Assembly (NCBI GenBank): GCA_029210175.1
Contig: JARGPL010000035.1
Location: 1-64,000, forward strand
Length of the DNA stretch: 64,000 bases
From: Minwuia sp.
GTDB lineage: Bacteria; Pseudomonadota; Alphaproteobacteria; Minwuiales; Minwuiaceae
Direction: 5' to 3'
Shown here: in pieces, positions 43,767 through 52,327 of the stretch
How positions within the stretch are numbered: the stretch's first letter is position 1
Layout of the letters: each line of letters begins with the position of its first letter
Notes under the pieces: generated by a model
Told to the model about the DNA's origin: nothing
Database searches by the model: none
The model's input: only the letters and a program-made list of their open reading frames with translations
Position numbers and translations under genes: made by a program

Positions 43767-44531
43767 TCAGTTGCCGACCGTGGCGACGACTTCCTCCACC
43801 GTGGCGCACAGCAGGGCAAGGTCGGCGGGTTCGGACAGGCGGTGGTTGCCTGCCTTGATGAAGTGGACGCGCACGTCGCGGGCAGCCAGTTTCTCGGCGA
43901 TCCGCAACGAATGCTGCCAGGGCACGTCAGGATCCGCCATGCCGTGCAATAACCGCACAGGGACGTCGATGTTCAAGGACCCGTCATCCAGCAGGTGGTT
44001 GGCACGCCCGTCCTCGATCAGTTGGCGGGTGATGACGTATCCTTCCGGATCGTACTCGGATGGTACGCGGAGCATCCCCTCCGCCATGATCGTGGCCTGA
44101 TGTTCAGGGCCGAGTTCCTCCCACATCCAGGTCGTGAAATCCGGTGCGGGCGCAATGCCGACCAGTCCGGCAATTCGCTGTGGGATGGCGAGTGCGAGTT
44201 TCAACATCACCCAGCCACCCATGGACGATCCGACGAGAATCTGCGGGCCTTCGGTCACTGCGGTAATGACGGCTGCCGCGTCCTCGGCCCAACGGCTGAT
44301 ACAGCCCTTGTCGGCGAAGCTGCCGGTGCTTTCGCCATGACCCAGGTAGTCGAAACGCAGGAACGCCCGGCCGGTTTCCTGGCAATACGCTTCCAGCGCC
44401 AGTGCCTTGGTGCCACCCATGTCCGACATGAACCCGCCACAGAACACAATGCCGGGTGTCTTCCCCGTGGTATGGTGGTAAGCGATGCTCTCTCCGTCGG
44501 CTCGCGGCAGTCTTTTCGGCGCGTTCGGCAC
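43767..44531 (-). CDS. Alpha/beta hydrolase (ABHD10/thioesterase-like)
   Basis: A 254-residue serine hydrolase. The nucleophile is S103 in VGSSMGGW, with the acid in GMADPDVPW and the catalytic histidine near residue 232 in KAGNHRLSEPADL. The start segment GIVFCGGFMSDMGGTKALALEAYCQETGRAFLRFDYLGHGES is typical of the ABHD10/peptidase S9-like hydrolases. It is a soluble enzyme, perhaps a thioesterase or lipase. It diverges from the GT4 gene across only 26 bp, so the two promoters must overlap the coding starts. Confidence 0.9.
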   Translation of the reverse strand: MPNAPKRLPRADGESIAYHHTTGKTPGIVFCGGFMSDMGGTKALALEAYCQETGRAFLRFDYLGHGESTGSFADKGCISRWAEDAAAVITAVTEGPQILVGSSMGGWVMLKLALAIPQRIAGLVGIAPAPDFTTWMWEELGPEHQATIMAEGMLRVPSEYDPEGYVITRQLIEDGRANHLLDDGSLNIDVPVRLLHGMADPDVPWQHSLRIAEKLAARDVRVHFIKAGNHRLSEPADLALLCATVEEVVATVGN

Positions 44532-44557
44532 TCTCGTCTCCTGGCCCAGTGACTTTC

Positions 44558-45742
44558 ATGACCAACGAACCACCGATCCGGAACGCGGGCAACCCGTCTC
44601 AGACAGACCGTCCGCTGACGGTCCTGCAGGTCCTGCCCGCGCTGGTTACCGGCGGGGTCGAACGCGGTACAGTGGACATGGCTGCGGCCCTGTCGGTTGC
44701 CGGTCATCGGGCGCTGGTTGCCTCATCCGGCGGGCATATGGTGAACGAGGTGCAGCGCGCAGGCGGTGAGCACATCACCTTGCCGCTCAGATCCAAGAAC
44801 CCCCTCGTCATGTGGCGCAACATCGACCAGCTGGCACGGGTGATCGCGGCGGAAAGGGTTGATGTCGTTCATGCCCGGTCACGTGCCCCGGCATGGAGCG
44901 CGCTGTATGCCTCACGCCGGACAGGCTGCCCGTTTGTCACCACTGTGCATGGTCCCTACAACGGCCAGAATGCCGTCAAGCGAGCGTACAACAGTGTCAT
45001 GTTTCGCGGCGACCGGGTGATCGCGACGTCGGACTTCATCCGCCAGTACCTGAACGAATCCGCGCCCGATCTGCCCGAGGAACGCATCCGCGTGATCCCG
45101 CGTGGAGTGGACATGGCACAATTCGACATCGCGACCGTCACGCACGCACGCATGATCCAGCTTTCAGAAGCCTGGTCGTTGCCCGCAGGTGCGCCGGTGA
45201 TCCTGGTGCCCGGACGTCTCGTCCGCTGGAAGGGACAGCGGGTGATGATCGAGGCACTTTCCCTGTTGAGCGACCCGGAGGCCGTGGTCGTCTTTGCAGG
45301 CGGCGATGTGGGCCATGAAGCCTACAAGCTGGAACTCCGCAGGATGGCCCAGCACCTGGGCGTTGAATCGCGGGTGCATTTCGTCGGTACCTGCCGCGAC
45401 ATGCCTGCAGCTTACGCACTTGCCAGCGTGGTCGCCTCGACATCGATCGAGCCGGAAGCGTTCGGTCGTGTTGCGGTCGAATCCCAGGCCATGGGGCGGC
45501 CAACAGTCGTCACCGGTATCGGTGGTGCCATGGAAACCGTTGTGCCCGACGAGACCGGATGGTGGGTGGAACCCGACAATGCCGCCGATCTGGCACGTGC
45601 GGTCGAAGTCGCCATCGGTCTGGACCAGTCAGAACGTGACGCGCTTGCCGCCCGCGCCGTCGCCCACATCAGTGCCAATTTCACCAAGACCCTGATGGGG
45701 CAGCGCACCATCGACGTCTACAATGAATTCGTCGGCGCCTGA
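44558..45742 (+). CDS. GT4-family glycosyltransferase
   Basis: A 394-residue GT-B fold glycosyltransferase. N-terminal TVLQVLPALVTGGVERGTVDMAAALSVAGHRALVASSGG is the acceptor domain of GT4 enzymes; the C-terminal donor domain has VILVPGRLVRWKGQRVMIEA and the E-x7-E motif in SIEPEAFGRVAVESQAMGRPTVVTGIGG. It probably adds a sugar to lipopolysaccharide or an exopolysaccharide on the cytoplasmic face. The ATG at 44558 is chosen because earlier in-frame codons overlap the divergent hydrolase gene. Its TGA abuts the convergent kinase stop in TGATCA. Confidence 0.92.
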   Translation: MTNEPPIRNAGNPSQTDRPLTVLQVLPALVTGGVERGTVDMAAALSVAGHRALVASSGGHMVNEVQRAGGEHITLPLRSKNPLVMWRNIDQLARVIAAERVDVVHARSRAPAWSALYASRRTGCPFVTTVHGPYNGQNAVKRAYNSVMFRGDRVIATSDFIRQYLNESAPDLPEERIRVIPRGVDMAQFDIATVTHARMIQLSEAWSLPAGAPVILVPGRLVRWKGQRVMIEALSLLSDPEAVVVFAGGDVGHEAYKLELRRMAQHLGVESRVHFVGTCRDMPAAYALASVVASTSIEPEAFGRVAVESQAMGRPTVVTGIGGAMETVVPDETGWWVEPDNAADLARAVEVAIGLDQSERDALAARAVAHISANFTKTLMGQRTIDVYNEFVGA

Positions 45743-47086
45743 TCAGGGCAGGGGCACATCCGCAGCGCTGAAGGCCGTTTTCTGCCGCTCGGCCATCTTG
45801 TCTACATCGAAGCCTTCGATCAGTTCGTGGAACAGCCGGTACCAGTTTATCTCCGACTTCAGATGCAGGAACACGCCACCCAGGCCGATGGCTGCCCGGT
45901 CCATGAACACGAACTCGCGGGGGGGAGTGACACCGCCGCGTTCCTTCAATTGCCGGTGGACCTTCTCTGCCACATCCTTGCCGTAGACACCGTTGTCGTC
46001 GAATTCCTGAATGCGGCGCGGCCGGTCCTCCAGCAGCGGGGCATAGACGAACGCGGCCCAGAGGTTCAGCGTTTCGATGACGTCCTTGTTCAGCCCGCCA
46101 AAGCCCCAGCTTTCGTAGGCGTGCACGGCCAGCGCCTCGTCCCCGTCGCGCAGCGCGCAGTAGAGGTCGATGACACCCTTCACGAATTTCGGCTGGAAAG
46201 TACGAATGCAGCCATAGTCGAGCAGGCTGATCGTCTGGTCGTCGCGCACGGTGTAGTTGCCAAGGTGCGGGTCACCATGGATGACGCCGTAGTAATAGAA
46301 CGGCACGTACCAGGCTCGGAACATGTTGTGGGCGATTGCATTTCGCACCTCCAGCGGTGACTCGCTGTAGGTCATCAGCCGCTGGCCATCCAGCCAGCTC
46401 ATGGTCAGCAGGCGGTCGGTCGAAAGCTCGGGCACGACATCGGGCACGTGAACGCCGTCTTCACTGGCCAGCATCTCCTGATACAGGCGCGTGTGCCGGG
46501 CCTCCAGACGGTAGTCCAGCTCCTCGCGCAGCCGGTCGCCGATTTCGGTGTGGATGTGGCTGGTGTCGATGGACTTGTCGTAGCGGCGGTAGATCGAGAA
46601 GATCAGCTTCAGCTGCCGCAGATCGGCCTCGACGGCGGATGACATGTCCGGGTACTGCAGTTTCACGGCCAGCTTGCGTCCGTCATGGTCCGTCGCACGG
46701 TGAACCTGGCCAAGCGATGCTGCGGCTGTAGCCTCCCGCTCGAACTCGGCGAATTGCTTCTGCCAGCCCGGACCCAGTTCGGTTGTCATCCGCCGCTTCA
46801 CGAAGGCCCAGCCCATGGCCGGCGCGTCGGCCTGCAACTGTGCCAGTTCCTGGGCGTATTCCTTGGGTAGTGCTTCCGGGATGGTGGACAGGATCTGCGC
46901 CACCTTCATCAACGGCCCCTTCAGGCCGCCAAGGGCGGCGCGCAGGTCCTGCGCATGCACGTTCCGGTCGATTTCCATGCCGAGGTAGCGTTCACCGGCC
47001 AGCTTTGCCGCCAGCCCACCGACGGAGCGTCCGACCCGCGCGTAACGCATCACCTGTCCGCCAATGGTATTCCGGTCATTCGCCAT
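45743..47086 (-). CDS. ABC1/UbiB (AarF) family atypical kinase
   Basis: A 447-residue ABC1-family protein-kinase-like protein, related to UbiB/Coq8 that supports ubiquinone synthesis. The N-terminal alanine-rich/KxGQ region reads GGLKGPLMKVAQILSTIPEALP (about residues 52-73), so the canonical KxGQ is KVAQ. The kinase-like core has LAVKLQYPD (about 139-147), GVIHGDPHLGNY (about 275-286) and SLLDYGCIR (about 293-301). There is no C-terminal transmembrane pair as in E. coli UbiB, so it is probably soluble or peripheral and one of the second, less-studied ABC1 subgroup. Confidence 0.9.
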   Translation of the reverse strand: MANDRNTIGGQVMRYARVGRSVGGLAAKLAGERYLGMEIDRNVHAQDLRAALGGLKGPLMKVAQILSTIPEALPKEYAQELAQLQADAPAMGWAFVKRRMTTELGPGWQKQFAEFEREATAAASLGQVHRATDHDGRKLAVKLQYPDMSSAVEADLRQLKLIFSIYRRYDKSIDTSHIHTEIGDRLREELDYRLEARHTRLYQEMLASEDGVHVPDVVPELSTDRLLTMSWLDGQRLMTYSESPLEVRNAIAHNMFRAWYVPFYYYGVIHGDPHLGNYTVRDDQTISLLDYGCIRTFQPKFVKGVIDLYCALRDGDEALAVHAYESWGFGGLNKDVIETLNLWAAFVYAPLLEDRPRRIQEFDDNGVYGKDVAEKVHRQLKERGGVTPPREFVFMDRAAIGLGGVFLHLKSEINWYRLFHELIEGFDVDKMAERQKTAFSAADVPLP

Positions 47087-47204
47087 CGCGCGCGCATCCT
47101 GTGTGGTTTCCGATCACCTTACGGATATGGCAGCGCAATGGTTCAGCACCAAGGGGGCAGGGCGACAGGTCGCGGGCCAGGGGGTGGTTGCTGGCCGCGC
47201 TGGC

Positions 47205-48239
47205 TCAGCCGCCGTCGCGTTCACCCGCCACGGTCAGGCCGAAGCGTTTCAGGGCGTCGACCGGGGCCTGGGGGGCGGCCAGCGCGGCGGATCGCATCAG
47301 GACGATGCTGATGCGGCGGTTGGAATCGGCGTAAGGGTCTTCGGGCATCAGCGGGTCCTGATCGGCCTTGCCGGTGACCTGGTCGATGCGATGTGTCGGC
47401 ACCCCGACGGAGATCAGGGCGCGGCGGCTGGCGTTGGCGCGGTCCGCCGACAGTTCCCAGTTGCCGTATCCATTGGTGGAGCGATAGGGCGTGGCGTCGG
47501 TATGGCCGGTGATCTTGATCTTGTTGGGCAGGGTGGCGACGACGCCGGAGATCAGGCGCAGCAGATCCGAGGCATGACCTTCCAGCGATGCGCTGCCTTT
47601 CGGGAACATTGACCGACCGCCCTGATCGACCAGCTGGATGCGCAGGCCCTCATTGGTCATGTCCACCATCAGGTTCTCCGCCAGTTCCTGAAGTTCTTGC
47701 GGTGAGTCCTTGATGGCCTGTTCGATGGCGTCCATGGCTTCGTTGAACGATTCCTGCTCGCGCTTTGCCAGGGCATCGGCGATGTCGTCCTCGCCGGGGT
47801 TGCCCTTCTTGCCCCGTTCCGCGCCAACTTCTGCGATCTCGTTGTTCGACAGGCCTTCATGATCGATCTCATCACCGGCGGCATCGAACTTCTTGCCGTC
47901 CTCGTGCATTTCCTCATCGGCTTCGACATCACCGACCGAGACAATGACGGTCGGCAGGCCATTGTCGGATATCCGTGACCCTTCCCGCACCATCGTCTGG
48001 CCGCCCAGAGCGCCACCGGAGCCGGAGTTCGACTGCGACACGGCAGAAGGTGCGAAATAGTCAGCGAGACCGCTCTTCTGCTCATCCGTGGTCACGTTCA
48101 ACAGCCAGAGCAGCAGGAAGAACGCCATCATCGCCGTCACGAAGTCGGCGTAGGCCACCTTCCAGGCGCCACCATGATGACCATGGCCGCCCTTGACGAC
48201 TTTCTTGATGATGATCGGCTGCGGATGATTTTCGGCCAT
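47205..48239 (-). CDS. motB: Flagellar motor stator protein MotB
   Basis: A 344-residue stator component. After a His/Gly-rich cytoplasmic start, one transmembrane helix (about 28-50) carries the proton-binding D32 in AYADFVTAMMAFFLLLWLLN. The periplasmic OmpA-like peptidoglycan-binding domain lies at about 205-330 (ITGHTDATPYRSTNGYGNWELSADRANASRRALISVGVP). A long acidic linker (about 95-165, EADEEMHEDGKKFDAAGDEIDHE) is longer than in enteric MotB. It lies 40 bp downstream of motA and anchors the stator to the wall. Confidence 0.95.
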   Translation of the reverse strand: MAENHPQPIIIKKVVKGGHGHHGGAWKVAYADFVTAMMAFFLLLWLLNVTTDEQKSGLADYFAPSAVSQSNSGSGGALGGQTMVREGSRISDNGLPTVIVSVGDVEADEEMHEDGKKFDAAGDEIDHEGLSNNEIAEVGAERGKKGNPGEDDIADALAKREQESFNEAMDAIEQAIKDSPQELQELAENLMVDMTNEGLRIQLVDQGGRSMFPKGSASLEGHASDLLRLISGVVATLPNKIKITGHTDATPYRSTNGYGNWELSADRANASRRALISVGVPTHRIDQVTGKADQDPLMPEDPYADSNRRISIVLMRSAALAAPQAPVDALKRFGLTVAGERDGG

Positions 48240-48279
48240 GATCCCGGCATGTTGTCAGGTGATAAAGGGGGCGTTCGCG

Positions 48280-49137
48280 TCAGACCTTCGGCGCATTCTC
48301 CACCGCTTCTTCCAGTTCGCTGAAGCTGGGGCGTTCGTGGCTGTAGAGGGTCTTGCGCGCAAACTCGACGGACACGGCCGGGGCGTAGCCGTTCAGGTAC
48401 GCCAGCATGCCGGACTTCAGGCACTGGTAATACTTGGCTTCCGATTCGACGTAGTTCTCCATCGCCTTGCCCATCGGCGCAACAAATCCGTACGCGAGCA
48501 GGATGCCGAGGAAGGTGCCCACAAGCGCCGCGGCGATCAGGCCACCAAGTACCTCGGGTGGCTCGGAGATGCTGCTCATGGTCACGATCACGCCCAGCAC
48601 GGCGGCGACAATGCCGAACGCCGGCAGGCCGTCACCAACCGTGGTGATGGCCGATGCAACGGCATGCTGTTCATGGTGATGGGTCTCGATATCCTCATCC
48701 ATCAGCGCTTCCATCTCATGCGCGTTCTCCGTGCCCATGGTCATCAGGCGCAGGTAGTCGCAGACGAATTCGACAGCATGGTGATTCTTCATGAAGTTCG
48801 GGAACGCCGTGAAGATGGAACTTTTCTCCGGGTCCTCGATATGCGCCTCAAGCGCCAGCATCCCCTTGGCCTTGGCCAGGCGATATATCGTGTACTGCAT
48901 GGTCAGCAGTTCCACATAGGCCGCCTTGTTGTAGGGCTGGCCCTTCAGGATCTTGCCGATGGACTTGAAGACGCCGAAGATCACGGTCTTCGGATTGGAA
49001 ATGACGAAACCGCCAAATGCCGCGCCGCAGATGATCAGAACCTCAAGGGGCTGGACCAGCACGGCGAAGCTGCCGTGAGGCAGATAGCCACCCAGAACCG
49101 ACCCGATAACGATCAGAACACCGACAATAAAGAACAT
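48280..49137 (-). CDS. motA: Flagellar motor stator protein MotA
   Basis: A 285-residue four-helix stator protein that forms a proton channel with MotB. Hydrophobic segments lie near the N-terminus (FFIVGVLIVIGSVLGGYL; FAVLVQPLEVLIICGAAFGGFVI) and at about 145-205. The cytoplasmic loop has the charged residues that contact the rotor. The ATG at 49137 matches the usual MotA N-terminus and has GGCGG about 8 nt upstream; an in-frame ATG at 49182 adds 15 polar residues and has no ribosome site. Other flagellar genes are not in the window. Confidence 0.93.
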   Translation of the reverse strand: MFFIVGVLIVIGSVLGGYLPHGSFAVLVQPLEVLIICGAAFGGFVISNPKTVIFGVFKSIGKILKGQPYNKAAYVELLTMQYTIYRLAKAKGMLALEAHIEDPEKSSIFTAFPNFMKNHHAVEFVCDYLRLMTMGTENAHEMEALMDEDIETHHHEQHAVASAITTVGDGLPAFGIVAAVLGVIVTMSSISEPPEVLGGLIAAALVGTFLGILLAYGFVAPMGKAMENYVESEAKYYQCLKSGMLAYLNGYAPAVSVEFARKTLYSHERPSFSELEEAVENAPKV

Positions 49138-49188
49138 GAGACGCACCGCCCTGTTTGTTCGCAGGACAGCACTCTGGGACATTCACGG

Positions 49189-49203
49189 TTAAGATCACGT
49201 TAG
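49189..49203 (-). promoter_or_regulatory. CtrA-like box upstream of motA
   Basis: TTAA-GATCACG-TTAG is one base off TTAA-N7-TTAA. It lies 52-66 nt upstream of the motA start at 49137, a position suited to activation. CtrA controls flagellar genes in many alphaproteobacteria. If the start were 49182 the box would be too close to the coding region, which is a small argument for 49137. Confidence 0.4.
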
Positions 49204-49321
49204 CGAAGAAGGGGGGGCGGACATCATTTCCTGAACTTATTCCGCAATGACAGGGTTTTCCGCGCGTGCTCAATTGGTAAACTCTCGCACGACAATGCAG
49301 ATTCCAGGGGTGGGGAGCGCC

Positions 49322-49807
49322 ATGACGGTTACGCCGCGTGAAATACGGGATGCGATGGGTTGCTTTGCCACCGGGATCACGGTCATCACCGCGCTGGACG
49401 CTGATGGTCGGCATGTGGGACTGACCGCGAATTCCTTCAATTCGGTCTCGCTGGACCCGCCGCTGGTGCTGTTCAGCCTGGATCGGCGGGCGAACTGTGT
49501 GGACGCCTTCAGGACCGATCTGGGCTTTGCCGTGAATGTGCTGGGCGAGGAACAACAGGCCGTATCCAACCATTTCGCGTCGAAGGCGGACGACAAGTTC
49601 GCTGACCTGGAATTCGACTGGCAGGTGGGGGGCAACGGCTGCGCCCTGCTGGACGGGGCGATCGCCAGTTTCGAGTGTGTGACGGATGCCTTGCATGATG
49701 GCGGTGACCACGTGATCGTTGTCGGTCGGGTGACCCGGCTCAATCGGGTCGAAGGCGCATCACCGCTGCTCTACTTTCAGGGTCAGTACGCAGGCCTGGA
49801 AGGCTGA
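49322..49807 (+). CDS. Flavin reductase domain protein
   Basis: A 161-residue FMN-binding split-barrel protein of the flavin reductase-like family, which supplies reduced flavin to two-component monooxygenases. IRDAMGCFATGITVITALDADGRHVGLTANSFNSVSLDPPLVLFSLDR is the characteristic flavin-binding start; GDHVIVVGRVTRLN ends the barrel. ATG 49322 has GGGGAG 6 nt upstream. It diverges from motA and converges with the M48 peptidase. No monooxygenase partner is adjacent. Confidence 0.92.
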   Translation: MTVTPREIRDAMGCFATGITVITALDADGRHVGLTANSFNSVSLDPPLVLFSLDRRANCVDAFRTDLGFAVNVLGEEQQAVSNHFASKADDKFADLEFDWQVGGNGCALLDGAIASFECVTDALHDGGDHVIVVGRVTRLNRVEGASPLLYFQGQYAGLEG

Positions 49808-49833
49808 AACCACAGTGTGACGTCACTGGCTGA

Positions 49834-50928
49834 TCAATCGGCCTCGACCGTGTTGCAGATGTTGCGCAATGCCGCCCATTCCTGCGCCGTCATGATGCCT
49901 TCGGTCCCCTTGGCCTGCGCCTGCATGTTTGTCACCCGGTCGGTCGGGCTGGGATGGCTTTGCAGATAGCGGAGCACCGTCTGGTCCTGTTCCGTCCTTT
50001 CCGGGTCCTGAGCTGCGCGGTCAAAGAAGGCTATCAGGCCGTCTGTGCGAACATTCAATTCGTTCAGACGTTCCACCGCGAACCTGTCTGCCTGTCGTTC
50101 CGCGTCGCGGCCATAGGACTGGCTGGCCAGCAGAGTGGCCAACTGCCCGCCGACACCCCCGGTCGTGCCGGGGATGAACACGGAAATGGCTGCGTCGATG
50201 GCGCTGTCGCGAATGATCCGCTCGACGCCGTGGCGATGCGCAACATGGCCGATTTCGTGCGCCAGGACGCCTGCGACTTCCTCCCCCGACTGCGCCTCGT
50301 CAATCAGGCCGCGGAAGATCATGATCTGGCCGCCGGGGAAGGCCATGGCGTTGACCAGATCGTGCGGTACGACCTTCACCCTGGGCGGCGGATCCAGGTC
50401 CTGCCCGACCGTCAGGTCATCGGTCAGCCGTTGCAGAACGGTCAGACCGGCGGCATCGACGCACGATTTCTGCGTGTCGGGCATGAACATCGCGAATGCC
50501 TGCCGGGTTTCCTCGCCAAATTCCTCTTCGATGGATGCCGGAACCAGCGCGGCCAGCAGGGTCACGATCAAGGGCAGGGCGGCAATGACGATCAGGACGC
50601 CGACACTGACACCGCCGACGCCGATCGCAAGCCTGCGCATGTCGCGCCTGACCCCACCGCGCCGGTTGCTGAAGACACCGGGCATGGCGTCACGGGCCTG
50701 AGCGATGACGGCCGGGTCCGCAATGATCAGGCGCGCGTCTGGCAGGCTGGCATGGCTGAACCGGACGCGCTTGCCACCATCGCTGTGATCCACAAGATCA
50801 AGCCCGGCCACGTCCCACAGGTAGGTATGTCCCGGCGCGCGGAACGTGATCCCGACCGGCGATATGCCCACCTGCACGTCATGTTCACGTGCAGAGGTGC
50901 CGTCCAGAAAGATCGCTGGGTTCTTCAT
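49834..50928 (-). CDS. M48 family membrane zinc metallopeptidase
   Basis: A 364-residue peptidase. An N-terminal soluble domain (about 1-95, PH-like beta pattern) precedes one or two membrane helices (about 102-130). The protease core has the zinc motif H224-E-I-G-H228 in LAHEIGHVAHRHG and a later glutamate ligand near ADRFAVERL. MAFPGGQIMIFRGLID is conserved in HtpX/Oma1-like enzymes that clear damaged membrane proteins. It sits 44 bp downstream of the DUF898 gene on the same strand, a pairing I recall from other proteobacteria. Its stop is within a TGATCA hexamer. Confidence 0.92.
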   Translation of the reverse strand: MKNPAIFLDGTSAREHDVQVGISPVGITFRAPGHTYLWDVAGLDLVDHSDGGKRVRFSHASLPDARLIIADPAVIAQARDAMPGVFSNRRGGVRRDMRRLAIGVGGVSVGVLIVIAALPLIVTLLAALVPASIEEEFGEETRQAFAMFMPDTQKSCVDAAGLTVLQRLTDDLTVGQDLDPPPRVKVVPHDLVNAMAFPGGQIMIFRGLIDEAQSGEEVAGVLAHEIGHVAHRHGVERIIRDSAIDAAISVFIPGTTGGVGGQLATLLASQSYGRDAERQADRFAVERLNELNVRTDGLIAFFDRAAQDPERTEQDQTVLRYLQSHPSPTDRVTNMQAQAKGTEGIMTAQEWAALRNICNTVEAD

Positions 50929-50972
50929 TGAGTCCTGTCGCGCCTTGCTGCTGTGCCTGTCGCAATCCGGTT

Positions 50973-52169
50973 TCAGATACCGTCCACGCCAAGCACGGCA
51001 TCCAGCCCGTCGCCTGGTCCGTGGTGGCGATCATGCACCTGGGCAATGCTCTCCACATCCATCGTGCCAACGATCGCGGTGGTTTCGAAGAGGTATTCGA
51101 CGAACTTGTAGTCCACGAAATAGAGATAGGCCGCGTAACTGACGGGTCCAAACAAGGGGATCAGCAGGAACAGCGGCACGGCAGAGAACAGGATCTGATC
51201 GAATCCGTTGCGGTCGTCCGTTGTCAGGCCGGAAAGAATGCCGAACCCGATTGTCGAGACCAGGAACACGAGCCCGTAGACGATCAGGCCTGCCACCAGG
51301 CCACCAAGGAAATAGATGCCGACCACATGCATCGGGCGCAGCATCGAACTGAACCGCAAGCTGCCGAGCGATGTCTTGCGCAGCTGGTAGCTGGAGGTGA
51401 AGCCTTTCCACCACGACAGCGAGAGACCACCGGAAAACGGGATCAGCAGCCAGCAGATGATCCAGCGGCCAAAGATGTCGCGTGCTCGCCCCTGATAGAC
51501 GAATTTTTCTGACCCGACAGACATGTTGCCTATCAGATATCGCTGGGTCGCAACCGTTATCAGCGGATAGGCCAGCCCGAGAGTCAGGATCGTCAGGACC
51601 AGCGGCAGGGCGACCTTGGCGATATAGCCACCGGTTGATCCGGTCATGCCGCAGCGAATGCCGCGCCAGCTGGTCCGCCGCACCATGTAGCGGTGACGGC
51701 GATAGATCGCCAGCAACCCGAAGATCGTGAACAGGGGATACAGCGCCAGAAGCCAGGCGACCGGACCGAACCGGGGACCGGCAAGGGACAGGATCAGGAA
51801 CTGCAGTCCCCAGAAGGTGATCGCCAGCAATGTGCCCGCGATGACGAAGCCGATGAACAGCTCGATCCCGCGCCCCGCATACTCCAGCCTGCTGCCCCCC
51901 AGCGACAGGTGGCTCCAGATGAAGCGACGGACATTCGTGCGGGACCAGAACCAGTAGATGCCGAGAGTCATGAACATCAGCAGGACGTCGCGACCGAGCA
52001 TGCGGCGGAACTGCTTGCGTGTGCCATGGAATTCAAGGGTCAGAGCCGCTTCTCTGGCACCGCCATCGCCAGCCGGTGCTGCATCAGTGGTCGCGGAAGT
52101 GTCTGGCACCGAACTGGCCCCGGACGGCAGAGCCGGTTCCGGCCAGCCGGGTTTCGCATCGTCGTTCAT
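50973..52169 (-). CDS. DUF898 (YjgN-like) membrane protein
   Basis: A 398-residue protein with a disordered Ala/Pro/Thr-rich N-terminus (1-40), then LEFHGTRKQFRRMLGRDVLLMFMTLGIYWFWSRTNVRRFIWSHLSLGGSRLEYAGRG, the DUF898 signature, repeated in weaker form at about 255-290 (YLIGNMSVGSEKFVYQGRARD). About six to eight hydrophobic helices follow. The family has no established function. It shares direction with the M48 peptidase and diverges from the aminotransferase operon. The ATG at 52169 marks the first protein-like residues. Confidence 0.88.
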   Translation of the reverse strand: MNDDAKPGWPEPALPSGASSVPDTSATTDAAPAGDGGAREAALTLEFHGTRKQFRRMLGRDVLLMFMTLGIYWFWSRTNVRRFIWSHLSLGGSRLEYAGRGIELFIGFVIAGTLLAITFWGLQFLILSLAGPRFGPVAWLLALYPLFTIFGLLAIYRRHRYMVRRTSWRGIRCGMTGSTGGYIAKVALPLVLTILTLGLAYPLITVATQRYLIGNMSVGSEKFVYQGRARDIFGRWIICWLLIPFSGGLSLSWWKGFTSSYQLRKTSLGSLRFSSMLRPMHVVGIYFLGGLVAGLIVYGLVFLVSTIGFGILSGLTTDDRNGFDQILFSAVPLFLLIPLFGPVSYAAYLYFVDYKFVEYLFETTAIVGTMDVESIAQVHDRHHGPGDGLDAVLGVDGI

Positions 52170-52327
52170 CGTTCGCCTCTCGGTTCCGACTGGCGCAGAG
52201 GACCAGCATGTCGTGTGCAGGAGGCTATCGCCTGCAACCGTCATCCGCAAGACACGTGCGCCTGCCATTGTTGGCAACCTGCACCCGTGCGCGTAGATTC
52301 GGTTTCCCTGTCCCGGAGGAAGCAACG

